This document shows positions 30,478 to 41,551 of a DNA stretch of 64,000 nt, in pieces. Each line of letters starts with the position of its first letter. Positions within the stretch are counted from its first letter, which is position 1. Under the pieces are notes generated by a model. The model saw only the letters and a list, made by a program, of their open reading frames with translations. It did not search any database and had not been told where the DNA came from. Source of the stretch: Eretmocerus hayati (taxonomy: Eukaryota > Arthropoda > Insecta > Hymenoptera > Aphelinidae); contig CM056743.1 in assembly GCA_029851415.1 (NCBI GenBank), positions 97,190,501 to 97,254,500 on the forward strand, read 5' to 3'. A program made the translations under genes and the position numbers.

Positions 30478-30769
30478 GTAACATAAATCAAGAGGAATCA
30501 TTTCATCATATAGTATGACTCTCAAAATGTAACTTTCATTCATAGGAAAGTGGAGAAGGAGACATAGGAAATTAAAATTAAAAATTAAACAAAAATCTTA
30601 TTCGAACATCCATTTTCAAGTTCAACTTCATAGTGTGAATAATATGAGGAATAAATTCAGTGTGCGAGAGTTTTTCGGAGCGAGAGAGTATAGCCGTGTA
30701 TGTGTATGTGTATATATATATGTATCTCCGTATAATATATAGTTGAAATGAAAACTTTTGAGCGATTCC
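30478..30769. other. No gene recognised
   Basis: AT-rich, with short TG/TA dinucleotide tracts near 30695-30735. Probably the 3' flank of the preceding gene model. Confidence 0.4.
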
Positions 30770-31130
30770 ACCGAATACCTCTGTATTCCACTGAGTGCCA
30801 CCAAGGGCCACCGAGGTCCACCGAGCGCCACCACCTTCCACCGAATTCGAACGAATTTCACTGACTTCCACCAGAAGCCACGGGACTCATTAGATATTCC
30901 ACTGAATTCCATCATTCTGCCACTAAATTCCTTTGTTCTTCACTGAGATTCCACTCCCTAACATTACCATTCTTCACCTACGTTTTTACGATATTTGACA
31001 AAAGTGGCACGTTCTGCCACCTGCGATCCACCAAATTCCAATGTGACTCCACCGAACTCTCAATTATGCCACCGTTATTCCACCGAATTCCACCGAACTC
31101 TACCGACGTCCACTGAATTCAATTTGTTTT
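30770..31130. repeat. Degenerate 10-bp minisatellite, core CCACCGAATT
   Basis: Between about 30779 and 30850 the block CCACYNANNN repeats at 10-bp steps (CCACTGAGTG, CCACCAAGGG, CCACCGAGGT, CCACCGAGCG, CCACCACCTT). Further 10-11-bp units extend in looser form to about 31130. The open frames on either strand here arise from this periodicity. Confidence 0.8.
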
Positions 31131-32436
31131 TCGAATCCACCTCATCCAATTTTTCTGTACTATTTCATTTCCAAAAAAGAATAGTCTTTCAATGATATTG
31201 CAACAAGGAAAACACGGATATTGCAACAAGGAGAACACAGAACTAATGATTCCCCATGCGCGTAACCAAAATTCTTGAAATAATTTAATAACATCCTAAA
31301 TTTCCCTAGCGTGACCGTTGCAGTATAGCCATATGGAATAAACCCACCTTGCCAATTGAAGATCAAATCAACTGTGAGAGGTCTTACGACCGTATATCGA
31401 ATAAAAATGAAGAAGTTGAAAAAAAGTGATTCCATGGGAGTGAATGATGCCCAGCTCTCAGAATTTGCCCCGTGGGCCTTGCGAAAGTACTGTAGGAATC
31501 CCAGGAGACTAGACGCAGGCCTGAACCGTCAAATCCCCCCCCCCCCCCGCAGAAAGTCCCCGAGGGATTCCGTGTAGGACCTCTACCGGTGGCTGGAACC
31601 ACTGGCAAAACTGGGACTATTTTTGTAAGGGATCTCTCCTTCAGAATAAGTTCCCGTATATCAATGCGGTGATTGTGGACTTCCCATATTCTCGGGCATC
31701 CATATTGGGCCCCTCATACGTACGGAACTCCTCAGCAAGTGATAATCAATGATGAATATATTCATTAGTAACTATGTACAGAGGGATTGACTCCCAACTG
31801 GAGGCGAAGTATCTCGTCAAGCATCGCAGAGTTCATCGTGCTCCCGCACACGCACGCCATGTCATCGAGTGGCGCCGCGAACTGGACACTCGTGCACTTC
31901 CTTCCTGCCACCTCAGAACTGAGGTTCAAGTCTTGATCAACTTTATCAAGGCTCGATCACGAGGAAACTCCTCCTTGATCAAACTTGACGTTTCTAGGAA
32001 GTTATAGGGTCACTAAGAGCTGACAATTTCAGTTTAACCTCAAATCCGAGATCATCAAACAACAAGAATGCTCAGAGTTACTGCCTGCAAAAATGTGCCT
32101 GTTAGTGAATTACAACAGAAGCTCCATTCCTCCAATTTTAAATTCGAATTCGAGAATGAATTGTAATTCACTCCTCCACTGAATTCTTGGTTGATATTTG
32201 AATATCTAGGATCATTTCTCCCGAATGACTGCCCTGGCAATGTATTATAATTGCAGTTAGAATCTGATGGTTGCTCCAGTATACGTTGACTGTCTCTCAA
32301 AAACACGAAATTCGCGTGATGAAGAATCACTTAGAATATTTACGAAGCTCATTCATGAATATAAACGATCGATCTATTACAGAGAGGCAAGTGATACTTG
32401 CAGTAAGCCCAGCCTATCCAGGCATGGATATTCTAA
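31131..32436. other. Intergenic DNA; short direct repeat and a C-run, no gene seen
   Basis: A 23-bp direct repeat (GATATTGCAACAAGGA...) occurs twice between 31195 and 31240. A C-run of about 11 lies at 31537-31547. Small open frames are present but match nothing I know. Confidence 0.4.
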
Positions 32437-33869
32437 AGATTCATCATTATAACAGCATCCCGCGTGTCTTTCATGAGTCTGGAAAGAGCTGGAGATAGTT
32501 ATGTTTCCTCTGGGGCCCCGGAATTAAAACAACAATACGCGGCCACAGCAAAGTATTTTGCTCCGCGTTGTCTGTAACACGAGGTAAAAATGAATCGCGT
32601 GCGTCTCAGGAACGCGTAAGGAACAGAGTTCCAGTATTGATTTTGGTTCGAAATCATGTAATATATGAATTGGCCATTGCAAGCTAATTTAATCAGCGGA
32701 TGTGCTGATTTTTGAACATAGATCGATATTGAAATCGATCTATGTACCTTTAAGGAACCTCTAATGCGAGGTTGCAACTTGAAGGCTTTGGATGGAAATG
32801 AATGAATGAAATGAAATACTCGAGAAATTTGATTCTACGCTTGATGTTGGTGCGTTTCGCCTTCCCTTGACAGATCCGGCTCGTCAGGGGGACTGAAAGG
32901 AGATGGTCAGGTTAGTTCCCGACGACATTTAGCCTGAGTGGCTTGGCAATCGAGATCTTAATCGTCCTTATGTACGAATCAGCGACTTTCGCAGGCACTT
33001 CTAAGTAATGTTTTCATCTTGGTCGTTGATGGGCCGACAACCGGTGACAATTAGAATTATTTTCGTACTTGATCGATATGACCGATCGTGACTTTATCGC
33101 TCGCGGGAATTTCAAATCATGTAATATATGAATTGGCCATTGCAAGCTAATTTAATCAGCGGATGTGCTGATTTTTGAATTCAGATCGATATTGAAATCA
33201 ATCTATGTGATTCAAGGCACCTCCAATGCGAGGTTGCAACTTGAAGGCTTTGGATGATTTGAAATTCCCGCGAGCGATGAAGTCACGATCGATCATATCG
33301 ATCAAGTACGAAAAAAATTGTAATTGTCACCGGTTGTCGGCCCATCAACGACCAAGATGAAAACATTACTCACAAGTGCCTGCAAAAGTCTCTGATTCGT
33401 ATACAAGGACGATTAAGATCTCGATTACCAAGCCACTTAGGCTAGGTGTCGTCCGGGACTAACCTGACCAGATCCCTTCAGTCCCCCCGAAGAGCCGGAT
33501 CTGTCAAGGAAAGGCGAAACGCACCGACATCAAGTGTAGAATCAAATTTTTCGAGTATTTTATTTCATTCATTCATTTCCATCCAAAGCCTTCAAGTTGT
33601 AATCTCTCATTAGAGGTGCCTTGAAGGTTAATAGATCGATTTCAGTATCGATCTATATTCAGAAATCAGCACATCTAATTAGCTTGCAATGGCCAATTCA
33701 TATATTACATGATTTCAAACCAAAATCAATACTGGAACTCTGTTCCTTACGCGTTCCTGAGACGCACGCGATTTATTTTTACCTCGTGTTACAGACAACG
33801 CGGAGCAGAATACTTTGCTGTGGCCGCGTATTGTTGTTTTAATTCCGGGGCCCCAGAGGAAACATAACT

Positions 33870-35830
33870 ATCTCCAGCAGATCTCGATGCACTGCAGTTT
33901 ACCTTTCTGCCTAGTGTACATCGGAAATGATTGTACGCCCCGATCAGAAATATGTCCAAGCGGCTTGGAGATCTCATTGAATTTTGATCAAGTTTTTTTC
34001 ATCAAGACTTGATGAAAAAAACTCCTACTCGATCTAACTTGACTTTTTTCTTGATATCTACTTGATTTCTGGTCGTTTTGGAACGGAGCTCCTTTCGCGC
34101 CGTTAGGTGAGGAGTGAGATCGCGCTTGATCAGCTGACCGACATAATTTATCCGCCATATTGTGACAAGAATGCGAGACGCGGCGATAAGATATAGGTAT
34201 ACTAATAACACTACCCCCTCTTTGAGTTCGTTTTGCTGTGAGCAAGAGCAAGGCGCTGACTGCAGATAGCAGACAACATTACATGAAGGAATTCGCACCT
34301 CATCTATTTGTACACATCGATACCACGTACACTAGAATCTAATGCACATTCGAAACAAATACTCACGGAAGGAATTAGTTTGTGACAGCCGCGCCCTAAA
34401 AGTACAGATCAAGGCAGCGTGCGAAATCAATGTCACAAATCTCAATGTTGTGTTGTGTTTTTGATAATAGTAGTGCTCCTCGTGCAATATCTAACCTAGA
34501 AGAAGATTATGCTCTCATGCATCTGCTCTCGTAAAGAATCAAAATTGTGTCAACAATTTCTGTCGTAAGACTAATCACTCTTCCAAATTTGTTCAAGAGT
34601 CATTTGAAGTTTTTGAGATAAGAAGGTGTATCTTGCTGGTGGCCAATGTTTCAAAATCCTATCAAATCAAACACAGAACTACTTTGAAGTAACCAAGAAC
34701 TGTTATTCATCAATATAAACTGACTATGGATTGAAGACTGGTGTTGAGAAGAATCACAGTTGAAATCAAGGGTAGAATGTAGTCATTGCCGGAAGCCACC
34801 ATTCGATCAAAATACATATCTGATTTGGCTAATTATGGTCCTAATCAAAAACATAATGCTGGATCTCAGATCATCTTGTACACTCACAGATTCATTGCAT
34901 CATGCCAAGTTATTCCAAGAATTAGTGAACTACATACATCTCAAAACATTGTTATGGATTACGCGTATCACCACACTAACATTGGCACCTTCCACATCTA
35001 CAGACATGCAAATCTCTCTCCAAATTTTGTAGGAAGAATGTCACCATCACCAAGAAGACTTCTCATGCACCCACTCATTACAGCAAAATCTAGCAAAGAC
35101 AAGACCTTTGCGAGTAGTGAGGTGAAGTGATTCCAATAAAACCTTTCATCAAAAGTAAAATTCTTACAAGAAATCTGAAGTTCCATTAATGTCTATCAAT
35201 TCAGCTGCTGAACTGTTGGATTCGAAAATACAATAGACTGGGTGATAGGAGACTCTTATGAACCAACGCACATACTTTGCATATCTTGATAAAACACATT
35301 CATCGTCGAAAGCCAAAATCTGTCATTATCGTAGACACATCTGTGTACTCTCTTGGCAGAATGAGGTCCTACCAATAGAGGAGATGCTGTTTCTAATCTC
35401 TTCATGCTGAAAGCACGCAGATTTAGTGGATCACAACCAATGAGTTTCGATGATGAAAATGTTCCATTGAAATTCCTTTCCTTATTTTGATCCATTTACA
35501 TGTTTAATGAGTGTCAATGATTGGGACCCATTTTTGTGAGCTTCTGTCTTACAATGGGTCAGAGAATTATATTCAAGATCAACAATGCATCGTCTTATGT
35601 TTATCACTTGAGTACATGGTATGAGTCAACGATGGAAACTATCAAACACCTAAAGGCTCATTGCCAAACATCTTTTATGACTTGGTTCAATATTGTAACT
35701 CATTCGTGACTGTATTAGAGCAATGGATCCTATAAATGGTTCAACTGTTTAACATTATCATGATTATTGATCGACTGTTTGTCTTATTCCTCAAGATTGT
35801 ACACTTCTGACATCAAACCAAAATCAATTA
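33870..35830. other. Unique interior of the foldback element
   Basis: Holds a perfect hairpin (33991-34023) and an open frame of about 114 codons at 34786-35130 that I cannot assign. No transposase motif (DDE or otherwise) is visible. Open frames elsewhere in this stretch are short. Confidence 0.35.
33991..34023. repeat. Perfect 33-bp hairpin (16-bp arms, 1-base loop)
   Basis: AGTTTTTTTCATCAAG at 33991-34006 is followed, after a single A, by its exact reverse complement at 34008-34023. CTTGATC-type words recur around it (33985-34070 and 31930-31990). Confidence 0.9.
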
Positions 35831-38210
35831 GAATTATTTTCGTACTTGATCGATATGATCGATCGTGACTTTATCGCTCGCGGGAATTTCAAATCATGTA
35901 ATATATGAATTGGCCAATGCCAGCTAATTTAATCAGCGGATGTGCTGATTTTTGAACATAGAGCGATATTGAAATCGATCTATGTACCTTCGAGGCACCT
36001 CTAATGCGAGGTTGCAACTTGAAGGCTTTGGATGGAAATGAATGAATGAGATGAAATACTCGAAAAATTTGATTCTACGCTTGATGTTGGTGCGTTTCGC
36101 CTTCCCTTGACAGATCCGGCTCTTCAGGGGGACTGAAGGGATCTGGTCAGGTTAGTCCCCGATGACACCTAGCCTAAGTGGCTTGGTAATCGAGATCTTA
36201 ATCGTCCTTATTCGCTGTGTCCGAGTTGCTTGCGAGTCACGTCTAGCGGCTCTGCCACGCATTAGAGAACGGGGGCACAAGAACCGGACCGAGAGATCTC
36301 ACACACATACACTCGCTCACACGCAAGTGTTGCGTCTCCTTTTCGACCGATTGTCGACGACTCCACATGCTCTTCTTTCCTGCAGCCCTCAATTTTCCAC
36401 AGCATTAAAGTGATGTGAACCCGTTGAAGACTCTGCAATTAGTTTGTAAGCTCCTAGTCAAGCTCACATATAACAAAAGTCGTAAGTATCATTGAATGCC
36501 CATAGGTTATGAATCTCTGCTCCTCAAGCAGCAGTTGGATCTAACTAGAAAAAAACTACGCCCACGTTGTTTCAAAACACAAGTTGCTCATGTGACTGGA
36601 TGAAAAACGATGGAATATATAGATTCAAACAAACAGCCATCGACAGGCAAGAACACATCAGCTGTTGTCAGCTGTCGCGGCTCGGCGGCTCGCGATCCCT
36701 CTCATCCGTTGCTGGCCCCCGTTTTCTCGTATCGTATTTGGCCACCGCGAGCGCTACAGTCAAAATTTTCCCCGCTAGATATAGGTGGACACAGCGAATA
36801 TACGAATCAGGGACTTCCGCAGGCACTTGTGAGTATTGTTTTCATCTTGGTCGTTGATGGGCCGACAACCGGTGACAATCAGAACAATTTTCGTACTCGA
36901 TCGATATGATCGATCGTGACTTTATCGCTCGCGAGAATTTCAAATCATGTTATATATGAATTGGTCATTGCAAGCTAATTCAACCAGCGGATGTGCTGAT
37001 TTCTGAATATAGATCGATATCGGAATCGATCTATTAACCTTCAAGGCACCTCTAATGCGAGATCGCAACTTGAAGGCTTTGGATGGGAATGAATGAATGA
37101 GATGAAATACTCGAAAATTTGATTCTACACTTGATGTTGGTGCGTTTCGCCTTTCCTTGACAGATCCGGCTCTTCGGGGGGACTGAAGGGATCTGGTCAG
37201 GTTAGTCCCGGACGACACCTAGCCTAAGTGGCCGACAACCGGTGACAATTACAATTATTTTCGTACTTGATCGATATGATCGATCGTGACTTCATCGCTC
37301 GCGGGAATTTCAAATCATCCAAAGCCTTCAAGTTGCAATCTCGTATTGGAGGTGCCTTGAATCACATAGATTGATTTCAATATCGATCTGAATTCAAAAA
37401 TCAGCACATCCGCTGATTAAATTAGCTTGCAATGGCCAACTCATATATTACATGATTTGAAATTCCCGCGAGCGATAAAGTCACGATCGATCATATCGAT
37501 CAAGTACGAAAATAATTCTAATTGTCACCGGTTGTCGGCCCATCAACGACCAAGATGAAAACATTACTTAGAAGTGCCTGCGAAAGTCCCTGATTCGTAT
37601 ATAAGGGAGATTAAGATCTCGATTACCAAGCCACTCAGGCTAAGTGTCGTCGGGAACTAACCTGACCATCTCCTTTCAGTCCCCCCTGACGAGCCGGATC
37701 TGTCAAGGGAAGGCGAAACGCACCAACATCAAGCGTAGAATCAAATTTTCCGAGTATTTCATTTCATTCATTCATTTCCATCCAAAGCCTTCAAGTTGCA
37801 ACCTCGCATTAGAGGTTCCTTAAAGGTACATAGATCGATTTCAATATCGATCTATGTTCAAAAATCAGCACATCCGCTGATTAAATTAGCTTGCAATGGC
37901 CAATTCATATATTACATGATTTCGAACCAAAATCAATACTGGAACTCTGTTCCTTACGCATTCCTGAGACGCAGGCGATTTATTTTTACCTCGTGTTACA
38001 GACAACGCGGAGCAAAATACTTTGCTGTGGCCGCGTATTGTTGTTTTAATTCCGGGGCCCCAGAGGAAACATAACTATCTCCAGCTCTTTCCAGACTCAT
38101 GAAAGACACGCGGGATGCTGTTATAATGATGAATGTTTGGCGTAGAGGTGTTTAAACACCTCTAATCTCAAACAAATTTCAAACACCGCTCATTTCAAAC
38201 AATACAAATC

Positions 38211-38218
38211 TATATAAG
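38211..38218 (+). promoter_or_regulatory. TATA box (TATATAAG) of the left Polinton copy
   Basis: TATATAAG lies 86 bases before the ATG of the first Polinton-type ORF at 38304. It is the only clear core-promoter motif in the spacer between the foldback element and the capsid genes. Confidence 0.55.
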
Positions 38219-38303
38219 AGACAGACACAACGAATATCTGCCATTCGACTTTGGAACTCTGACAGTGACACTTCATTTCAAAAGTATCGAATAAATAATC
38301 AAC

Positions 38304-38660
38304 ATGGATTCATATGATATCACAGAGCGCATGTCGGGGTGTGGACTTACTGGCGCTGGCCACATCATTGATGGCTCGTCCTATCAAAACGGCGGTGGTG
38401 GAGGGGTGGGGCGTCTCTTGGCAGGTCTGATCAGACGTGCAAGACCATAACTGGCCCGTGGAGCAAAAGCTATAGGTAAAGAAGCTGTTCGCACTGGTAT
38501 CAACGTTGCCACTGACCTCGCCACTCAGGATATTCCAATCAAAGACTCGATGCGGAAACGAGTACGTGAATCTGGTGAGAATCTAAAGAGGAGAGCAGAA
38601 GAGCACTTAGACAAGCTCATGGAGGGTTCGGGATATAAGTATCCTCGCTTGTACGGGTAA
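38304..38660 (+). pseudogene. Small Gly-rich/basic Polinton virion-type protein, in-frame stop
   Basis: A 118-codon frame from ATG 38304 to TAA 38658-38660, interrupted by TAA at 38448-38450. The first part has a Gly-rich run, then a hydrophobic-basic segment (L-L-A-G-L-I-R-R). The second half is amphipathic and highly charged. Position directly before the capsid gene, small size and the membrane-active/basic look recall adenovirus pVI/pX-like minor proteins of Polintons and adintoviruses; this analogy is inference. The single stop disables it. Confidence 0.5.
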
Positions 38661-38896
38661 TCAGTCTTTTAGCAGCTCTGATCCGGGGAGTACCTCTACG
38701 CCAAAGGAGAAGAAAAAGGTTAAAAGAGCAGGAGCAAGTAAAAAAGATCACAGGAAGAAGAAACGTGCTGGGGAAAAAGAGAATCAAAGAAGAAGATAAA
38801 GAAGAGTACAAGGAGAGATATTTTCGATTAAGTTATCATAGCTTTTCTTCATACACAATCCTCGGAGTGTTTGAAGTCAGAATTGAGTCTTTTTGA
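38639..38896 (+). other. Basic open frame overlapping the previous ORF, no ATG
   Basis: An 85-codon open frame with a hydrophobic start (S-L-L-A-A-L-I-R) and a long Arg/Lys-rich run (R-Q-R-R-R-K-R). It may be a decayed core-protein gene or a chance frame. Confidence 0.25.
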
Positions 38897-40192
38897 AATT
38901 CCACCTACTCAGACAACACTTGATTCCCCTCATTACGTACAATATAAGCCAATATCAAGTTTAACCGATGATTCTTGCATAGAATTCATCGTTCAAGGAA
39001 ATGGTGATGAACATATTGACCTTGCGCACACACTGCTTAGTCTCAAAGTGTCGCTCCAAATTCCTGAGGATGATGATTATGATGCGGAAACTTTAGCACT
39101 AATAGGAAAATGCGGACCAGTCAATAACTTTATGCATTCATTGTTCAATCAAGTTGATGTATTTTTGAACCAGAAACCTGTGTCACCACCCAATAATCTA
39201 TACGCTTACAGAGCTTATATGGAAACTCTTCTGAACTATGGTCCTGCCGCAAAAAAGTCACATTTGACGAGCAGTCTCTGGTATGATGATACTGCGGGTA
39301 GAATGAATGATACAGCTGATGCTAATCAAGGTCTTGTGAAACGTCGTCAGCTCCTTGGCAATGGAAAATCGATCGATCTCATTGGTAATATTCATTCAGA
39401 CATATTTTGTCTCAACAAGCTACTATTGAATGGTGTCGAGGTACGAGTTCGCTTGACTAGGTCACGAGACGCTGCTTTTCCTGTCATGGACCCGTCGGGT
39501 TTGGTGCGCATACATATATTGCAAGAGAAAATCTGTTAGTGAGACGGGTCCGCGTCAACCCGGGGGTCTTGATTGCTCATGCGAAGACGTTAGCGCGCAA
39601 TACCGCAAAATATCCGCTCACCCGGATGGAAGTCAAGGCTGTGACAATGCATAGTGGCATACACGACGAAACATTAGACAATGTCATTTTGGGTCAGCTA
39701 CCAAAGAAAATCATCCTCGGATTCGTCCAAAATCAAGCTTTCAATGGCGATAGGAAGATGAATTCATTCAGTTTTGAGAATTTTAACATCAATTACTTGT
39801 GTTTGTACGTTGATGGTTCTCAAATACCTTTCAAGCCGCTACGACCAGACTTTAGAGTGAATAAATTGTATGTAGATGCATATCATACTTTATTCACAGG
39901 GACTGGTATACATTTCTCTAATGAGGGTCATGATATCAGCCGAGAAGACTACCCTAACGGTTACTGCCTTTTTGCATTCGATCTAACACCTGATTCATCG
40001 GCTAATGACTGTGGTCATTGGAATCTCATTAAACACGGTAGTGTTAGGATAGATGTGAGATTCGACGAGCCTCTGACAAGTACAATTAATTGTATAATAT
40101 ACGCAGAGTACAATAATATTCTCGAGGTTGATGCGGCTCATCAGATCATGGTTGATTTCGTAATCAACACCAGGCGGCTTCTTGTTTCTTAA
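38832..40192 (+). pseudogene. Polinton/adintovirus hexon-like major capsid protein, start lost and frameshifted
   Basis: Main shell protein of the Polinton virion, expected to be a double jelly-roll hexon. The reading matches the protein family usually annotated in animal genomes after the C. elegans protein F54H12.2. Coding starts at about 38838, where ATA stands in the likely position of the start codon, and runs to TAG at 39537-39539. The true continuation is in another frame: a shift lies at about 39515-39535, after which the frame is open to the TAA near 40190. Recognisable blocks: K-S-E-L...P-P-T-Q-T near the N-terminus, V-D-V-F-L-N, the V-R-R-V...A-H-A-K-T-L block at the break, and Y-P-N-G-Y-C-L-F-A-F-D-L-T-P near the end. 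Total length about 450 codons is normal for the family. Confidence 0.85.
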
Positions 40193-40999
40193 CATAAGAT
40201 CATTGATCGTGTGGGAATTATCAGTAGTCGCTTGTCAGCTTGCAAAGTGGAAGGATTGTAATTGCAATGGATTTGATCTTGGAATTCGATTTCTCAAGAC
40301 TCTCAGTGACAGACCTGTACCGGAAGAAGTGGCAATCACAGCTATTGAAAAAGACTTTTGTGCACATTGGATTCTAACACCATACACTCCAATCGATGAC
40401 TTGCATGATGACATTAGAAAACAAAACGACTGGTTGAGTCAAAACCATCATGGTCTAGAATTTTTTCAAGGGGAGATATCACTGAGAGCTCTATCACGAG
40501 TTTTGCGCGAGCTTACAGAGAATATTGGTAAGATTTAAGTGCGTGGCAAAGAGAAGTGGTTGTTCTTGCACATATTGGTAAGATTTATGTGCGTGGCAAA
40601 GAGAAGTGGTTGTTCTTGCACAGGACAGTCCGACGTCATGTTATAAATTGGGAATACGACAATGCCTGCCCTTCATTCCACAACTTACCGTGGTCTGATA
40701 GATATTGCCTACATCGTGCTGTAAAAGATTCCTATCTTCGCTATAGTTGTGCTGTGAACAATGCTCAGAGATTAAGAAATTGGCTTCTATCTCGAGAGAA
40801 AGATAACACTAATTTATGCAGCGAGTTTACTTTCCAACCGCCTACACAGCTTTGCGATGAACAATTTCGGAATATTGAAGAGTTTAGCAAGTATACCCCA
40901 TCATACTGTGGGTGTCTTCCCGGCAGATCGGATTCCATTGGTGTGGACCAAACCGACCGCATTTGTACTCAACACTCTGGATCATACGAAGAGATGTAA
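40182..40999 (+). pseudogene. Unassigned Polinton ORF between capsid and protease, split by a 50-bp tandem duplication
   Basis: The first part (40182-40538) has C-N-C-N-G-F-D, an acidic middle and an L-R-A-L-S-R-V-L-R-E-L helix. It stops inside the first copy of a 50-bp tandem duplication (40522-40621). The second copy leads into the other frame, open to 40999 (with L-F-L-H-R-T-V, P-W-S-D-R-Y-C-L-H-R). Fifty is not a multiple of three, so the duplication itself accounts for the break. No function is recognised; a minor capsid or packaging role is possible from position only. The end overlaps the protease start by about 140 bp. Confidence 0.5.
40522..40621. repeat. 50-bp direct tandem duplication
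   Basis: ATATTGGTAAGATTTA begins at 40522 and 40572, and the next 34 bases (GTGCGTGGCAAAG...) are repeated. Copies differ by one base (TAAG versus TATG). Confidence 0.9.
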
Positions 41000-41218
41000 C
41001 GGTCATTGGGTGGCTGTTTACGTGAGCAAAGATAAAAGCGCATGGTATTTTGACAGCTACGGACTCCCTCCTACCGTACCAGAACATATCGATCGTTTGA
41101 AGGGAAATTGACGAAAATTAAGATGGAATGTGATGACTTTGCAAAATCCTACCTCTGACGTATGTGGTCAGTATTGTATTATGTTTCTAAAGTATATGAG
41201 CTATGAACTTGGTATGCA
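40857..41218 (+). pseudogene. Polinton adenain-like cysteine protease (C5 type), stop and truncated 3' end
   Basis: The intact enzyme would process capsid precursors in the virion. From ATG 40857 the frame shows V-F-P-A-D-R, then the catalytic His region N-G-H-W-V-A-V-Y and the Asp region W-Y-F-D-S-Y-G. A TGA at 41109-41111 interrupts it. In the same frame beyond the stop lies the catalytic Cys block D-V-C-G-Q-Y-C. Sequence collinear with the right-hand copy ends at about 41218, where a deletion joins the gene to the palindrome arm. The right-hand copy (63801-64000) keeps the normal C-terminus. Confidence 0.8.
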
Positions 41219-41533
41219 AAATCTCTCACAATACCAAAATCAGAGACAATATTTCAATTAAAATCAGAGTCAATATTCGATTTGAAATCTTGCAGTTCTT
41301 CAGTGCAATAAAAAATCAATGAGAGCACTCAGACATCGAAATTCTAGTGACTTGGAGAGAAAATATTCTGCTTGCACACCACCTTGGTGGGGATGAGACA
41401 ATCCAACGATGCATGCCTTTCAGAGACGTAAGAATCATACAATTACGAGGAGGGGTACTCTATGCACATTGTACATGCGCATCATCAACAGCACTACATA
41501 CCGCCGCATGATACCACCCTACTCCGACTAGTC

Positions 41534-41551
41534 GGGGGGGGGGGGGGGGGG
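41534..41551. repeat. G-homopolymer (18 bases) in the left arm
   Basis: The mirrored position in the right arm (62320-62330) is a C-run of 11. It sits beside CCGACTAGTCGG, a 12-bp perfect palindrome. Homopolymer length here is prone to sequencing error. Confidence 0.9.

Larger units (their letters stand above)
32437..38137. mobile_element. 5.7-kb composite foldback element with nested inverted repeats
   Basis: The outermost sequence, starting TCATCATTATAACAGC at about 32438, reappears inverted ending near 38136 (GCTGTTATAATGATGA). The inverted terminal arms run about 340 bp or more inward (GGAAAGAGCTGG, GGGGCCCCGG, GCGGCC and so on). Inside, a unit marked by AATCAGCGGATGTGCTGATT recurs at about 32694, 33150, 35927 and 36977 (plus) and 33661, 37395 and 37861 (minus). 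A second marker, GACAGATCCGGCTC, recurs in both orientations. This is the organisation of foldback (FB-like) transposons. No transposase frame was recognised. No target-site duplication could be assigned with confidence. Confidence 0.7.

Noticed and set aside
30578..30915. Two overlapping minus-strand frames rich in Trp, Gly and Arg
   Set aside because: Translation of the 10-bp minisatellite.
34786..35130. 114-codon frame in the interior of the foldback element as a transposase
   Set aside because: No catalytic motif or family resemblance could be seen.
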